Shown one piece after another: positions 44,294 to 56,780 of a stretch of 64,000 nucleotides of DNA. The notes below the pieces were generated by a model. That model made no database searches, was not told the DNA's origin, and saw nothing but the letters and a program-made list of their open reading frames with translations. The DNA lies in assembly GCF_030272615.1 (NCBI RefSeq), contig NC_081406.1, positions 261,317,386 to 261,381,385 on the forward strand, written 5' to 3'. This DNA is from Cryptomeria japonica (lineage: Eukaryota > Streptophyta > Pinopsida > Cupressales > Cupressaceae). How positions within the stretch are numbered: position 1 is the stretch's first letter; the number at the start of each line of letters is the position of its first letter. The position numbers and the translations under genes are program-made.

Positions 44294-46613
44294 TAAAGAA
44301 CACAAATAGACATTGAGAGGGGGTGAATCAGTGCATTTTTAAATTTTAACTATGTATGCAAATGTTGAAACTGCAAATTAGTCAAGAACATACACACACA
44401 CAAACTAAACTACAACACTAGATTTACGAGGAAAACCCTATATGAGAAAAACCTTTGTGAGAATAGTTGTTGGAGTCTACTCCTCCAATCCAACCTCATA
44501 GTAAATAACAAATTACAAAGTTTAGGGCACCAACTCATGATTTTATGAGAACGTACTCCTGCTTTGAGCACCCACTCAAAGATTTACAATGATTATCAAC
44601 ATTTACAATGTAGTTATAAAGCCTTGTTACAAATGGGTTTTGTAACACTCACAAATGTCTCATAACTTGAGAATGAAATTCTTTTCCTATTGAACTCCTT
44701 CCTCTGTTTCTTCTACTTCCTCTATTTAGTTGTCTTCTACTTTCTACTATAGCTTTACCTTCAGTATATAATTCTATGTTCTTTCTCTGTGCTTACTTTC
44801 TCTACTTCTATAGACATCTCTATCTTTTCCCAGCAATAACACTACTCTCTACAACACATGAATTGAACAACTATTTTCTTCAAGTTGACTTCTCAAGACA
44901 TTTCTATTTCAACCTCTATCTCTATCTCACCAACCACACCTACCAATATCAAATCTCATTACATTTGTTTCTTGATTAGATCAACTTTGTACACATCAAT
45001 TTTTTCTTCTACTGCAATCTTGAATATTTTATTCAAGATGGTTGTCTTGGAGATTTGCACCTCTGAAGATTTTATTCTCTATCCTAAACATGATCTCAGA
45101 TTTTCTACCAATGTTTAAATGCATCATATCTGTCTTTGGATCGTTCTCTATACATAGATTAATAACTTTAATAATCTTTTTCTGTCCAAAACAATCTAGA
45201 ATAGTTCCTCGAGCCACACAAACTCCCTGCAACTCGGTCACGATTAATGCATTCTCCATCCTCTATCGACCTACCTTGAAAGAATCAAAAACTACCAAAT
45301 TTTGCATATTTGATTTGTTCTTTGTCCATTTAGAAACCACATGTCTTCATATTCTTTTTTCAAATCATTCAGTCAAGGTTGGTTAGCTTCCACGTAAAAC
45401 CCTTCTTCCTATCAGCAATGCACAAATGTCATCAAAAGTCTTATTAATTCACATCCAAGTCACCTTTTCAACTTGGGTCAACTACCATGTGGACCATCAG
45501 CTTTCATTGGGCTACCTTAATTTTTCCTTTCGTTATCCTGCATTATCATTTACAAGTCTTCTTTACCCATACGAGCTAGTGGGATGCACAATTGCTCAAT
45601 TTATCTTGCCCTGCAAGAATTCTAACTTATGGACTTTGACATCATGGGACAACGGGGGATGTGTCTCTCTTCACCTTTGGTCAACTCACACAACATTCGA
45701 CATGACCTCTTAACCCATGCGGGATAAGAGACTTCATTGTTCTCTTTATTCTCATTTACCCCGCATGGTCCTCTATTCGTCCCTTTGCAAGCTATGGGAT
45801 AATGGGATCCTTCTCTTGCTTTACTAACTTATCTCGCATGAACATCACCTTATGTTTCTTAGCACTATGGGATAGCGGGATACTCATATTCATTCTCCTA
45901 TGTTAACCCGCATGACCATCGCATCTCACATTTTGACTACGCGGGATAGCAGGAAGCCTCTATCCTTCCATCTATTTCTTACCCCACATGACCATCATCG
46001 CATCTCTCTTAACACTGTGGGATAGAGAGATATCTCCAATTGCCTTTGTCTTCATTATCCTGCATGGCAAGTTGACACTCAACTAACACATCGCGGGATA
46101 GTGTGTAACCCTTATTTGATTTTCTCAAGTGTTATCCGACATGAACATTGGTCATTCAGCTCTCATGTCGTGGGATAGTGGGGTGCTAGCACACACATAC
46201 CATGGGTCCCACACAAACACAGTTACAACTTGAGCAAACCACTAAGCTGCCAACATGTGTACATATGCATACACTTGGATAGATGGGAACCACTCAAATC
46301 TAACTTGGCCTTACCATTAAAACACGATACTCTGAAAGGTGAGAGAGGCCGTCGAGTTGAACTACCTTGAATCCACAAATTTGAATCTACAGTTCTCTTG
46401 AATGAAACCTAATGCGTCCAATGCACTATGAGGCATATATAGATCAGCTCCAACATTGATTTGCACTCACAACCCACATTCTTTTGCAACCTACAACATA
46501 ACTGCATAACCTGTGTGTTATGTGCTTCTCCTGATTTCACGTTATGTACACCTACTACCTACTTCTTTGCAAACTCTTGATATTCCTTGACATTAATGGC
46601 AATAATACCAACA
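44294..46613 (-). repeat. Element C 3' LTR (2.3 kb)
   Basis: On the minus strand it starts TGTTGGTATTATTGCC beside the polypurine tract and ends next to the GTTCC duplication. The last bases read TTTA rather than CA, a probable decay. Near that end it carries CTGATTCACCCCCTCTCAAT, a motif shared with other LTRs here. It contains a seven-unit tandem array at 45,713-46,175. Part of it, 46,146-46,613, is repeated at 56,313-56,780. Confidence 0.85.
45713..46175 (-). repeat. Seven-unit ~75-bp array with GGGATAG and ACCCGCATG motifs
   Basis: GGGATA(A/G) occurs near 45,721, 45,795, 45,867, 45,943, 46,016, 46,092 and 46,169, a spacing of 72-77 bp. Between these sit inverted partners such as TAACCCGCATGACC. 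The motif pair and period match the array at 18,079-19,560 in an unrelated gypsy element. Confidence 0.85.
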
Positions 46614-46627
46614 ATATCCCCCTTTGG
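46614..46627 (-). promoter_or_regulatory. Element C polypurine tract
   Basis: CCAAAGGGGGATAT on the minus strand abuts the 3' LTR start, the expected plus-strand primer site. Confidence 0.85.
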
Positions 46628-47025
46628 TATTGATGTCAATATACTTGCAGACCACTCACAGACCCTTTCTCCCCCTTTGACAACAATGGCAAAGGGTGAA
46701 ATGACCAACTGGTCTGATACCAACTATCAACTATACATGTTCTCCCCCTTTGAATTTCTATATCAATGAATGGAACTTCCAATTTCGATCATGACACATC
46801 TGCAATACATTAAAAATATCCTTTACAACTTCTTGAAAGATGTCCTATCTTCATGTTGGTCTTCCTTTACTGCCTATAGCTAGATGAATTGTTATTACAA
46901 TATAAAAAGCAGTGCAAATACTACTTATAAAGATTTGGAACTCCCCCTAAGACTGTACATGACATTTGAAGGTGGAAAGTGTAATACAATATGCTCCCCC
47001 TAAACAACAGACAACACAAAAATTC
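46628..47025 (-). other. Element C 3' untranslated sequence
   Basis: Non-coding sequence between the RNase H end and the polypurine tract. It contains several CTCCCCCT runs on the plus strand (46,670, 46,745, 46,992), that is, purine-rich tracts on the element strand. Confidence 0.6.
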
Positions 47026-48480
47026 TTAAGTGTTGAAGGTAGGTGGAAGAAGACCCAATTTTTGTCTTAGATATTCAAAGTTGTCCTTAGGTGGGGGCTT
47101 AATGAAAATATCAAGTATTTTTTCACCGGTGGACACATATTCAACTTTTACCTCCTTCTCTGCAACCTTTTCCCTAATAAAATGATATTTAATTGCAATG
47201 TGCTTTGTCTTGGAATGTATGAAAGGGTTCTTTGATATATTGATTGCACTTGATTTATCACACATGATGGGAATAGGATCTAAAAACTCTACCTAGATGT
47301 CCTTTAGTGTCTAGTTCTTTTGTAACACTTGTGAGCAACATATAGCAGCTGTAATATACTTTTCTTTAGAAGTTGATGATGAAATGGATTCTTGCTTCTT
47401 ATTGTGTCATGACAATAATCTTTCTCCAAGGAAGAAAGATCCACTACTAGTGTTCTTCCTGTTATCTACACATCCTACCCAATCAAAATAAGTATAGGCT
47501 TGCAAAGTGAAATCTCCCTACATTGGATACCATAAGCCATAAGTGAGTGTTCCCTACAGATACTTGAATATCCTTCTCACTGAATTAACATGGGATTTCT
47601 TATGGGTAGCTTAAAATATTGCCACCATGCACACTTCTTGAACTATATCAGACCTTGAGGCTATAAGATACAATAGGCTTCCAATTATGGATCTATACAA
47701 GGTTTTATCTACACTACGTGACTCATCATCTTTTCTTAACTTACATCCTCTCACCATAGGAGTACCAACCGGTTTGTTGTCCTCCATTTGAAATTTCTTC
47801 AACATGTCTTTAACATACTTGGTTTGAGAGATGAATATGACTTTATTCTATTGTGATATTTTCAAACCAAGAAAATATGATAACTCTCCAAGCATGGACA
47901 TTTCAAACTCTTACTTCATCTGATCAGTGAATTCTTTGTATAGAATATCTTTGTTGCCTCCAAAGATGATATCATCTACATATACCAAAAAAAATATCAT
48001 AGGTTCACCATCTATCTTGATATATAAATTGTTGTTAGCATTTCCTTTTCTGAAACCTTGTTGATGGAGATACTTATCCAGTCTAGAATACCATGATCTA
48101 GATGCCTGCTTTAGACCATATAATGCTTTCTTCAATCTGCAAACAAAATTATCATCATCATGCAGTTGAAACCCTTCAAGTTTCTCAATGTAGACCTCTT
48201 CTTCTATATTTCCATTGAGAAATGCATATTTAACATCCATTTGATAAACTTTGTATCCTTTATAGGCTAAGAATGCCAAGAACATTCTGATTGCTTTAAG
48301 CCTTGCAACAGGTGCAAATGTCTCCTCAAAATATATGCCCTCTACTTGAGAATATCCCTTACATACAAGTATTGCCTTATTCCTTACTATCTCACCTTCT
48401 TCATTCATCTTGTTCCTATAGACCCATTTAGTACCAATAACGTTCTTGTTAGTAGGTCTAGGAATCGATCTCCATGTTTT
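47026..48480 (-). pseudogene. Element C reverse transcriptase and RNase H
   Basis: Minus-strand RT reads [80 protein letters not shown] and [13 protein letters not shown] with YVDD intact (48,408-47,911). The thumb follows (DNKPVGTPMVRGC, SIIGSLLYL, 47,805-47,611). RNase H ends with CDKSSAINISKNPFIHSKTK and DIFIKPPPKDNFEYLRQKLG (47,265-47,026). Stops at about 47,910 and in the 47,270-47,600 stretch break it. The reading order is that of copia pol. Confidence 0.88.
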
Positions 48481-48587
48481 GTTCTTTTCAATCTATTGTA
48501 GCTCTTCTTCCATAGCCGTCATCCACTTCTCACTCTTGTTGGCTTAATCATATGTTCTGGGTTCCATCTTTGTCATGAGGTATAAAT

Positions 48588-48806
48588 TCACTTTCTCATT
48601 GTTCCTTGCTCTCCTTCTAGTTTGCACACCATCATTCTTGTTACCAATAATATAATCCTCAGGGTTATTATTTTACACATATCTGTTTGGGGCTTTGCTT
48701 GGTGCTTCTTCTTCATGTTCACTCTTAGATTGATCTTCATGTTCAATATAAGGTTCTTCAGTCTGAGTAATTGATTTTTGACTTCCTTTGTGCATATCTT
48801 CATCAA
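48588..48806 (-). pseudogene. Element C linker between integrase and RT (decayed)
   Basis: A short basic frame lies where copia elements have a variable linker. It shows no domain and is kept only because it sits between recognised parts of pol in the same orientation. Confidence 0.3.
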
Positions 48807-48951
48807 CCCTCACATGTACACTCTCAATCACCTTCTTTAGTATTTTGTTGAAACACTTGTTGGCCTTATTGTGAGTAGAGTATCCTAAGAAGATACCTTC
48901 ATCACTTCTTGATTCAAAGCTACCTAATCCATCTTCATCTCTTTTGATGTA

Positions 48952-49320
48952 TCATTTGATGCAAAACACTTTGAAATACTTGAGTGAGGGTCTCCTATCA
49001 TTCCATAGTTCATAAGGTGTCATATTATTGTTCACCCTTAGTTGTGCTATGTTTAAGGTATATACAGTAGTGTGAATTGCCTCTTTCCAATAAACATTAG
49101 GAAGATTCACTTCCTTTAATATTGTTCTTGTCATTTCCTTGATTGTTCTATTCCTCATTTCCACAAAACCATTTTGTTGTGGTGTTATAGGGGTTGAATA
49201 TTGCCTTCTGATTCCATGTATCTCACAGTAATCTTCGAACTCATTTGATGTAAACTCACCTCCATGGTCTGACCTCAGACATTTCAGATTGTATCCACTT
49301 TCCTTCTCAACCATTTTCTT
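48952..49320 (-). pseudogene. Element C integrase, C-terminal half of the core
   Basis: Minus-strand sequence reads LKCLRSDHGGEFTSNEFEDY, STPITPQQNGFVEMRNRTIK and MTPYELWNDRRPSLKYFKVF. The second catalytic Asp and the Glu are intact. The first Asp and the zinc finger are missing because coding stops at the junction with D-family sequence at 49,320. Confidence 0.88.
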
Positions 49321-49465
49321 GGATTGGTTATATGTTTTGGGGGGAGAGAATCATGATTTGTTTATCTAAGGGGGAGAGTGATTATGATTTTCTATTTTCA
49401 GATCTTTGGCATTGTTGTCAAAGGGGGAGAGAAGCATGTGAAAAACTATTTTATCTGCTAGGATA
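49321..49465 (+). mobile_element. Family D 3' internal remnant with polypurine tracts
   Basis: Plus-strand sequence with TATCTAAGGGGGAGAGTG and TTGTCAAAGGGGGAGAGAAG directly precedes the left D LTR. Such runs normally mark the end of an internal region before a 3' LTR. They are absent before the right D LTR. This piece therefore belongs to the tail of another D copy. Confidence 0.65.
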
Positions 49466-50761
49466 TGTTGTTGTCATTGATGTTAACATATTCCTACTTC
49501 AGTGATTGCAGATTGGTTTATTGTGATTATGGTTTGGTATATGGAGTATTTATAGTATCATTATATTCTTTTTTATTGGTTTTGGTTATCCAAGAAGCTT
49601 AATTGACCATATCATATGATCCAATTTTGCAATTTGGTTTTTTGTTCAGTGCTTTGCAGAGTTCAGTATTTCCTCTGGTATATTTCGATGTGATCACATC
49701 TTGAGTTGAGATTTTGGGATATTGTTTGGGATGGTCTTGTAAATCTTAATTTCAAATGGTTTTTGATTTGGTTCCCCGCAAGTTATCTTTCTTTGTGACA
49801 TTTGTTTTTGTTTGAGTATTCTTGAGGTTCAGATGTTGATCGATGAAGATTTGATATGTGGTGTTGGTGTAGTTGTTTTTGATGACTCTAACATGCTTTC
49901 TGGTGTTTCATAATTGTGTCCTATTTATTTTGGTGATTTGCATAGATCATTGTGTGATTTTTTGCTGACTTTATTGAACTGGTGATGTTCTTCATGTTAT
50001 GCAGTTTTCTTGGTGTGTAACGTGTTGCGGTTGATCTTGGCATAATTTTCGGTGGTGTTGCATGTTTGGGTATTTGATTTAGGTCCATGTTATGTCATGT
50101 ATATCATTATATTGTTCTGATGGTCGAGCTTTGTATCATGTGATGTAATTTTGTAATTATGAGTTGAGGGTTTAGCTGACCTTGTTGTCAAGGTTAATGA
50201 ATTTTATAAATAGGTGATATTGTCATGTAATTTGGGTATCGTGGTTGTGTTTGCATTATCAGAGAGTAGTGTATGTGTGAACAAGCAAGTCATCCTTTGA
50301 CATTGTGATTGAGAAGAGATTGGTGTTGCAGAGAAGACAATTGTTCTTAACCTAAATTGTTATCAGGTAGTTGTAGATGTTATTCTTTCAGTTCATTCAT
50401 TCCAGATTGTAATCTGAATCTTGTTGTAAGTTAGTGACACTTCCTTAAGGATTGTACCCTTTTGGGTCATTATCTTTTGAGCAGTGAGCTATAGGAAGTG
50501 TGCCCGAATGCTGGTGCATTCCTCATTGTAATATTTTCACATACTACTGCAGAGCATCATCTTATTGTGGGTAGGTTCCCACCATGGTTTTTCCCTTAAA
50601 TAGGTTTTCCATGTCAAAATCTTGGTGTTGTGTTGTGCTATCAATTTTATTATATTTGTTGTTTCTGCATTTTATCAAATTTGTATTTGTGGTTGAGTTT
50701 GTAGATCTGATAGAAAACTTATTCATCCCCCCTTCTCAATTTTCTTTCATTGTTACCAACA
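49466..50761 (+). repeat. Element D left LTR
   Basis: It runs TGTTGTTGTCATTGATGTTA...TTACCAACA (1,296 bp). Near the end it has ATTCATCCCCCCTTCTCAAT, the family's version of a shared LTR-end motif. Confidence 0.88.
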
Positions 50762-50763
50762 AT

Positions 50764-50775
50764 TGATATAAGAGC
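50764..50775 (+). promoter_or_regulatory. Element D primer-binding site (decayed)
   Basis: TGATATAAGAGC follows the LTR and differs at two positions from the initiator-Met site TGGTATCAGAGC. Confidence 0.65.
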
Positions 50776-50829
50776 TAGATCCTCCAGAATGAGCTTAACC
50801 GCTTGAGGAGATCTGGGATGGCAAATGGA

Positions 50830-51950
50830 AGTGGAAGTGTTATCTTTAAGAAGGAGATTGATATTTGATGGAAGTAACTACACTATATGGAAGAATTGGA
50901 TGGAAGTGAACTAAAGATGTCTTGGAGAAAATTACTAGAAGATTACTAAGAATGTATATTATGTTCCTTTGAATGGACCGGTTACTGCTGATGAGATCAA
51001 GGAAGTTGAAAATAACATTAGAGCGAAGGAAGCATTGATGAGTGCCCTGGTTGATTCTAAGATGACAAATGTAATAGGAATTCAAATTTCACATGAGATT
51101 TGGGAGAAGCTTGAAACCTTGAATGAAGGAGATAAACAAGTAAAAGAGTCTAATTTGCAAAGTTTGAAAGGAAAGTATGAGATTCTAAAGATGGGAGAAG
51201 ATGAGAGCATAAACACTTTCATGGGTAAGGTGAATGATCTTGTCCTAGCTATCAGATGTGTTGGTGGAACCCTTTAAGAAGATGAAATTGTTGCTAAGGT
51301 ACTGAGATTTTTTCCTTCTTCTTACAAACATGAGGTAGCTTCTATTGATCTGAAGTGTATCTACTGTGACAATAGATATGTTGGTTGGAAAGATTGTTGC
51401 ATTGGAACTGAGCGAATTTGGTGAATCACATGGAAAGTCTGAGATAGCATTTAGAGCATTTGTATCTAGAAAGCAAAAGTATGATCCTGATGAATACAAA
51501 ATATCCAAATATGAACGAGAGAGAAGAGAAATGGAAGAGAAAGAAAGAGAATTGGATGAGCTTGAAGCATTGATTGCCCGGAGACTACCTAAAGGAGCTG
51601 GTAAGTATGATGGAAAATTGCCCTTGAAATTTTTCTCTTGCAATAAGGTATGACATTTTTCCTCTAGATTCTCGAAGAGAATGGATACATATGATAGACA
51701 TGATAAATTTGATAAACATGATAGAAATGATATATATGAGAAGCATGAGAAGTATGATAAGTCTTACAAGTCTAACTAAAAGTATACGCATCAAAAGAAC
51801 TGTTATTATGTTGTTGATGAAGGTGTTACAGATGAATAATCTAAAGGAGATGAAGTTGTGTTTCTTCCCATTAAAGAAGATGGACCCGCACCTGTTGATT
51901 CCAGAAGCTGCACTATTGAGGAGAAATCTTTAGTTGAAGAAAATATGAAT
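50830..51950 (+). pseudogene. gag: Element D gag
   Basis: Decayed copia gag: a frame near 50,855 with the DGSNY-like start, then a 102-codon frame (51,277 stop) with KEALMSALVDSKMTNVIGIQ, HEIWEKLETLNEGDKQVKES and FMGKVNDLVLAIR, then a 95-codon frame with Lys/Glu-rich sequence and a half zinc knuckle (FFSCNKV, stop, HFSSRF). The UBN2-type order supports gag. Several stops and one frame change lie near 51,277-51,366. Confidence 0.8.
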
Positions 51951-53410
51951 GGGTGATTGACAGTGGTTGTTCACATCATATGACCAGTTATAAGAGAACA
52001 TTTGTGAATATGGAAAGGTATTATGGTGGAATAGTAAGATTTGGAGATGGCAAAGCCTGTGTGATCCATGGTAGAGGTTCTATTTCCTTTGATGGTAAGC
52101 ATAATACCGATGATGTTTTGTATGTTGAAGGTTTGAAGCATAATCTTTTGAGTGTTGGATAGATGGTTGACAAAGGTACTTATGATTTGTAATTCAAGAA
52201 TGGTAAATCTAAGATCCTAAATGCCTCTCGTATAGAGATTACATCTGGAACTAAGACTGAAGGTAATATCTTTCACTTGAATGCTGGTGAGAAAAGTTGT
52301 TTGATTTCTCAAATTGATGAAAGTTATTTGTGGCATAGGAGAATGTGTCATGTTAACTTTGATTCAATGATTAAGATCAGTTCTATTCAAGTTGTTAGAG
52401 ATTTGCCTAAAATTGTTAAGCCCACTAATCTGGTATGTAAATAATGTCAAATGGGTAAGCAAACTAGGATTTCTTTCAAGAGCAAGTAGTATACATTTGA
52501 TGGATTGCTATATCTTGTGTATATTGACCTATGTGGACCTACAAATGTTAGAAGTGTGTAGGGTAATAGATATGTTATGTTTCTAATTGATGATTATTCC
52601 AGGATGATGTGGGTTATCTTTTTGAAGGAGAAATTAGAAGCATTAAATAAATTCAAGATATTCAAAACAAAGGTTGAGACTGAGACAAGATTGAAGGTGA
52701 AATGTTTGAGATATGACAAAGTAGGAGAATTTGTTCTAATGAGTTTGATTCATTCTATGAGAAACATGGGTTAGAAGACAAATATCTTCTCCTAGAACCC
52801 CTTAGTAGAATGGAGTTTTTGAAAAGAAGAAAATGATTGTTTTCGATGCTACAAGGACTATGTTGATTGAAGGGAATGTTCTAAAGATCTACTAGAGAGA
52901 ATCTATTAGCACTATTATTTGCACATTGAATTGAGTACGTATTAAAGGTGATACTGGTAAGACTCCTTATGAGCTATGGTTTGGTCATATTCATACTGTG
53001 AGATATTTCAAAAATTTTGGAAGCAAGTGTTATATCAAGAGAGATAAGGATATAGGAAAGTTTGATGCTACAAGTGATGAAAGAATTTTCTTGGGATATT
53101 CAACAAAGAGCAAAGCCTACTGGTGATACAATAAGAGAATAAGAAAGATATTAGAAAGTGAAAATGTGAAGGTTGATGAGAACTATGAAAAATATATTAG
53201 AGCAAGTGGATATGATGGTCATCAACACATTGTTCTAAATCCTATTCAGACTGAAGAACTAAAGCAGTATGATCCGATAGAGACTATTAATTCAAATGTT
53301 GTTGTTGTCGATGGAGAGGTGTAGGAACCTGAAAATTAGAATAATCAGAAGGCTCTGAGGTATGTAAGGTTGAATCATTATGAAAATTAGATTATTGGAG
53401 ATAAAAATAA
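51950..53410 (+). pseudogene. Element D protease and integrase
   Basis: The protease active site reads VIDSGCSHHMTSYKRTF, then YVEGLKHNLLSVG. The GAG-pre-integrase part has SYLWHRRMCHVNFDSM. Integrase starts with YVMFLIDDYSRMMWVIFLKE and reaches LRYDKVGEF, but the Asn-Gly part is degraded, and the Glu region is broken. TPYELWFGHIHTVRYFKNFG and FLGYSTKSKAYW mark the end. About ten stops are spread through it. Confidence 0.85.
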
Positions 53411-53414
53411 AGGT

Positions 53415-54990
53415 GTGATGACTGGACGAAGGTTAGCTGTTGAAGAGGTATGTTTGATTTCTAAAATTGAACCTAAGGATGTTGTTGAAGCTTGCAAAGA
53501 TGAAAGTTGGATGAGGGCTATGGAAAAAGAATTAGATCAAATTGAAAATAATAATAAATGGGAGCTTGTGCCTAAACCTAATTATAACAGTGTGATTGGT
53601 ACTAAATGGGTATTCGGGAACAAATTGAATGAAGTTAGTGAGGTTGTCAGAAGTAAAACTAGACTGGTATGCAAAGGATATTCACAGAAAGAAGGGATTG
53701 ATTATGAGGAGACTTTTTCTCCAGTAGCTAGACTTGAAGCTGTTAGACAGTTGCTTGCATATGTTGCTTATAAAGATTTCTAGGTATATTAGATGGATGT
53801 CAAGTCAACTTTTCTGAATGGTGATCTTGAAGAAGAAGTCTACATTGAGCAACCTGATGGATTTTCATTATCAGATGATGGTGACATGGTATGCAAATTA
53901 AAGAAAGCTCTTTATGGATTGAAACAAACTCCTAGAGCTTGGTATGCTAGATTGGATAAGTACTTGCTGAAATTAGGATTTAATAAAGGTACTACTAATA
54001 GTAATCTATATTTTAAGATTAAGAACAATAATATCTTGATTGTTGAAGTTTTTTTGATGATATTATCTTTGGAGGAGATGATGACTTGAGTATGAATTTT
54101 GTCGGTGATAAGTAGAAAGAATTTGAGATGTCTATGATAGGAGAGATGAAATTTTTCTGAGGTTTCAGATTTTATAGAATGGAAAAGGTATTTTTATATC
54201 TCAAACTAAATATGTGAAGGAATTGTTGAAGAAGTTTTGGTTGGATGACTCCAAACCGATTGGAACTCCTATGGTGACTGCCTGCAAATTGTCTAAAAAT
54301 AATAAATCTCTGAAAGCCGATCAGTCTTTATATAGATCTATGGATGGTTCACTACTATATCTTACTCAGACTAGACCAGACATTATGCATGTTGTGTGCA
54401 TGACTGCTAGATATCAAGTTGATCCAAAAGAGAGTCATGCCACTATTGTGAAGAGAATATTCAGATACTTGAAAGGAACTGTGGATTATGATTTTGTGGT
54501 ATCTGAGGAATGATGATTTCATGTTATGTTCCTACACTGATATTGATTGGGCTGGTAATGTTGTTGACCAGAAGAGTACCTCCGGTGGTGCATTCTTTTG
54601 AGGTAAGAAATTGGTTTCATGGGCTAGTAAGAAACAAGATTCAGTGCCCTTATCTACTATTGAAGCTGAGTACATTGATGTTGTTGGTAGTTGCACTCAG
54701 GTAGTTTGGATGAATCAAATGTTGAAGGATACCAGAGTTATCTATGATGAGCCTACTATCATATATTGTGATAATTCTAGTGTTATTAACATGTCAAAGA
54801 ACTTGGTGCAACATTCAAATACTAAACATGTGTCAATCAAATATCATTTCTTGAGAGAAAAAGTAAGTGAAGAGGAAGTAATGTTGGAATATGTATCTAC
54901 AAAGGAATATATTGCTGATATTTTCACTAAGCCTTTGTCTATAGATACATTTGTCTATTTGAGAGATAAGTTAGGGGTATCCACTGTTGG
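53415..54990 (+). pseudogene. Element D reverse transcriptase and RNase H
   Basis: RT begins [20 protein letters not shown], continues [40 protein letters not shown] and [21 protein letters not shown] one-base change in a T run near 54,047 shifts the frame just before the DDIIFGG motif. After it come SLYRSMDGSLLYLTQTRPD, then RNase H (DIDWAGNVVDQKSTSGG, STIEAEYIDVVG, YCDNSSVINMSKNLVQHSNT, DIFTKPL). Coding runs almost to the right LTR with no 3' untranslated part. Confidence 0.88.
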
Positions 54991-55010
54991 ACATTGTTGT
55001 TGCTATGATA

Positions 55011-56312
55011 TGTTGTTGTCATTGATGTCAACATATTCCTTCTCTGGTGATTGCAGATTGGTTTATTGTGATTATGGTTTGGTGTATGGAGTATTTATAG
55101 TATCATTATATTCTTCTGTATTGGTTTTGGTGATCAGGGAAGCTTAATTGATCATATCATATGATCTGTTTTTGTAGTTTGTTTTTATGATCAATGCTTT
55201 GTAGATTTCAATATTTTCTCCAGGATATTCTGGTGTGATTAGATCTTGAGATGATCTTTTGAGATATTTTTTGGGATGGTCTTGTGTATCTTCATTTTAT
55301 ATGGTTCATGATTTGGTGACCCACAAGTTATCTTTCTTCGTGACAATTGTTGTTGTTTGAGTATTCTTGAGGTTCAAATGTTGATCGGTGAAGATTTAAT
55401 AAGTGGTGTTGGTGGATCTATTATTGATGGCTCTAATGTTCTTGTTGGTGTTTCCTAATTGTGTTTTATTTGTTATGATGATCCACATTGATCGTTGTGC
55501 AAGTTTTTTGGTGATTTTGCTAAACCCGTCATGTTCTTCTTGTTATGCGGTTTTCCTAGTGGTGTAACGTGTTGTAGTTGATCTTGGCATGATTTCCAAT
55601 GGTGGTGCATGTTTGGAGATTTGATTTAGGTCCATGTTATGTCATGGATATCATTATATTGGTTCGCTGGTTGGTCTTTGTATCATTTGATATATTTTTG
55701 TAATAGTGAGTTGAGGGTTTATCTGACCTTGTTGTCAAAGTTGATGAATTTATAAATAGGTGATATTGTCATGTAATTTGGGTATCATGGCCGTGTATCC
55801 ATTATTAGAGAGTGGTGTATGTGAAAACAACTGATTCATCCTTCAATATTGTGATTGAGCAAAGATTGGAGTTGCAGAGGAGACAATTGTGCTTAACTAG
55901 AACTGTTATCAGGCATGTGTAGATGCTATTATTTCAGTTCATTCTTTCTGGATTGTAATTTGAATCTTGTTGTAAATCAGTGAGACTTCCTTGAGAGTTG
56001 TAGCCTTTCGAGTCATTATCTTCTGACCAGTGAGCTCTAGGAAGTGTGTCTAAATGCACGTGCATTCCCCATTGTAATATTTTCACATACTACTACAGAG
56101 TATCATATTATTATAGGTAGGTTCCCATCGTAGTTTTCCCTTAACCGAGTTTTCCATGTCAAAATCTTGGTGTTGTGTGTTGTGCTATCAATTTTCTTAT
56201 CTTTGTTGTTGTTGTAGTTTATTAGATTTGTATTTGTTGTTGAGTTTGTAGATCCAGTAGAAAATTGATTCACTCCCCCCCTCTCAGTTTTCTTTCATTG
56301 TTGTTGCCAACA
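55011..56312 (+). repeat. Element D right LTR
   Basis: A 1,302-bp copy of 49,466-50,761 ending TTGTTGCCAACA. By eye the two differ at many positions (well over 5%), older than the LTR pair of A. Its last 110 bp match, inverted, the fragment at 36,484-36,593. Confidence 0.88.
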
Positions 56313-56780
56313 CATTGGTCATTCACTTCTCATGTCATGGTATAACGGGTTGCTAGCACACACATACCATGGTTCCCACACAAACATAGTCACAACTTGA
56401 ACAAACCACTGAGCTGCCAACACGTGTACATATGCATACACCTAGACAGATGGGGACCACTCAAATCTAGCTTGGCCTTTCCAGTAAAACGTGATACTTT
56501 GAAAGGTGATAGAGGTCATCGAGTCGAACTACCATGAATCCACAAATTTGAACCTGTGGTCCTCTTGAATCAAACCCAATGGGTCCAACACAATATGAGG
56601 CATATATAGATCAGCTCCAACACTGATTTGCACTCGCAACCCACATTTTTCTGCAACCTATAACATTACTGCATAACCTGCATGTTATGCACTTCTCATG
56701 ACTTTGTGTTATTCACACTTGCTACCTACTTCTTTGCAACCTCTTGATATTCCTTGACATCAATGAAAATAATGCCAACA
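56313..56780 (-). repeat. Element C 5' LTR, truncated piece
   Basis: It matches 46,146-46,613 of the C 3' LTR over its whole length (for example CACACATACCATGG, GAGCTGCCAACA). It ends ATGCCAACA, followed by the second GTTCC target copy. Its other side is cut by the D LTR. Confidence 0.88.

Larger units (their letters stand above)
49466..56312 (+). mobile_element. Element D: Ty1/copia retrotransposon inside C
   Basis: Two LTRs of about 1.3 kb (49,466-50,761 and 55,011-56,312) flank a 4.2-kb internal region with gag, protease, integrase, RT and RNase H in copia order. Many stops, at least three frame shifts and deletions break it. No target-site duplication was found, and the left side carries an extra D remnant. 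The right LTR abuts the truncated C LTR. Confidence 0.9.
44294..56780 (-). mobile_element. Element C: Ty1/copia retrotransposon (minus), disrupted by D
   Basis: It is inserted in B's 5' LTR with a perfect TSD GTTCC (44,289-44,293 and 56,781-56,785). On the minus strand: a truncated 5' LTR (56,780-56,313), then element D, then integrase, RT and RNase H remains (49,320-47,026), a polypurine tract and a 2,320-bp 3' LTR (46,613-44,294). The gag and protease part and most of the 5' LTR are gone, so a deletion accompanied or followed D's arrival. Confidence 0.88.

Noticed and set aside
45713-46175. A CRISPR-like array
   Set aside because: The spacing is regular, but the units are similar along their whole length, the context is a plant LTR and no cas genes exist.
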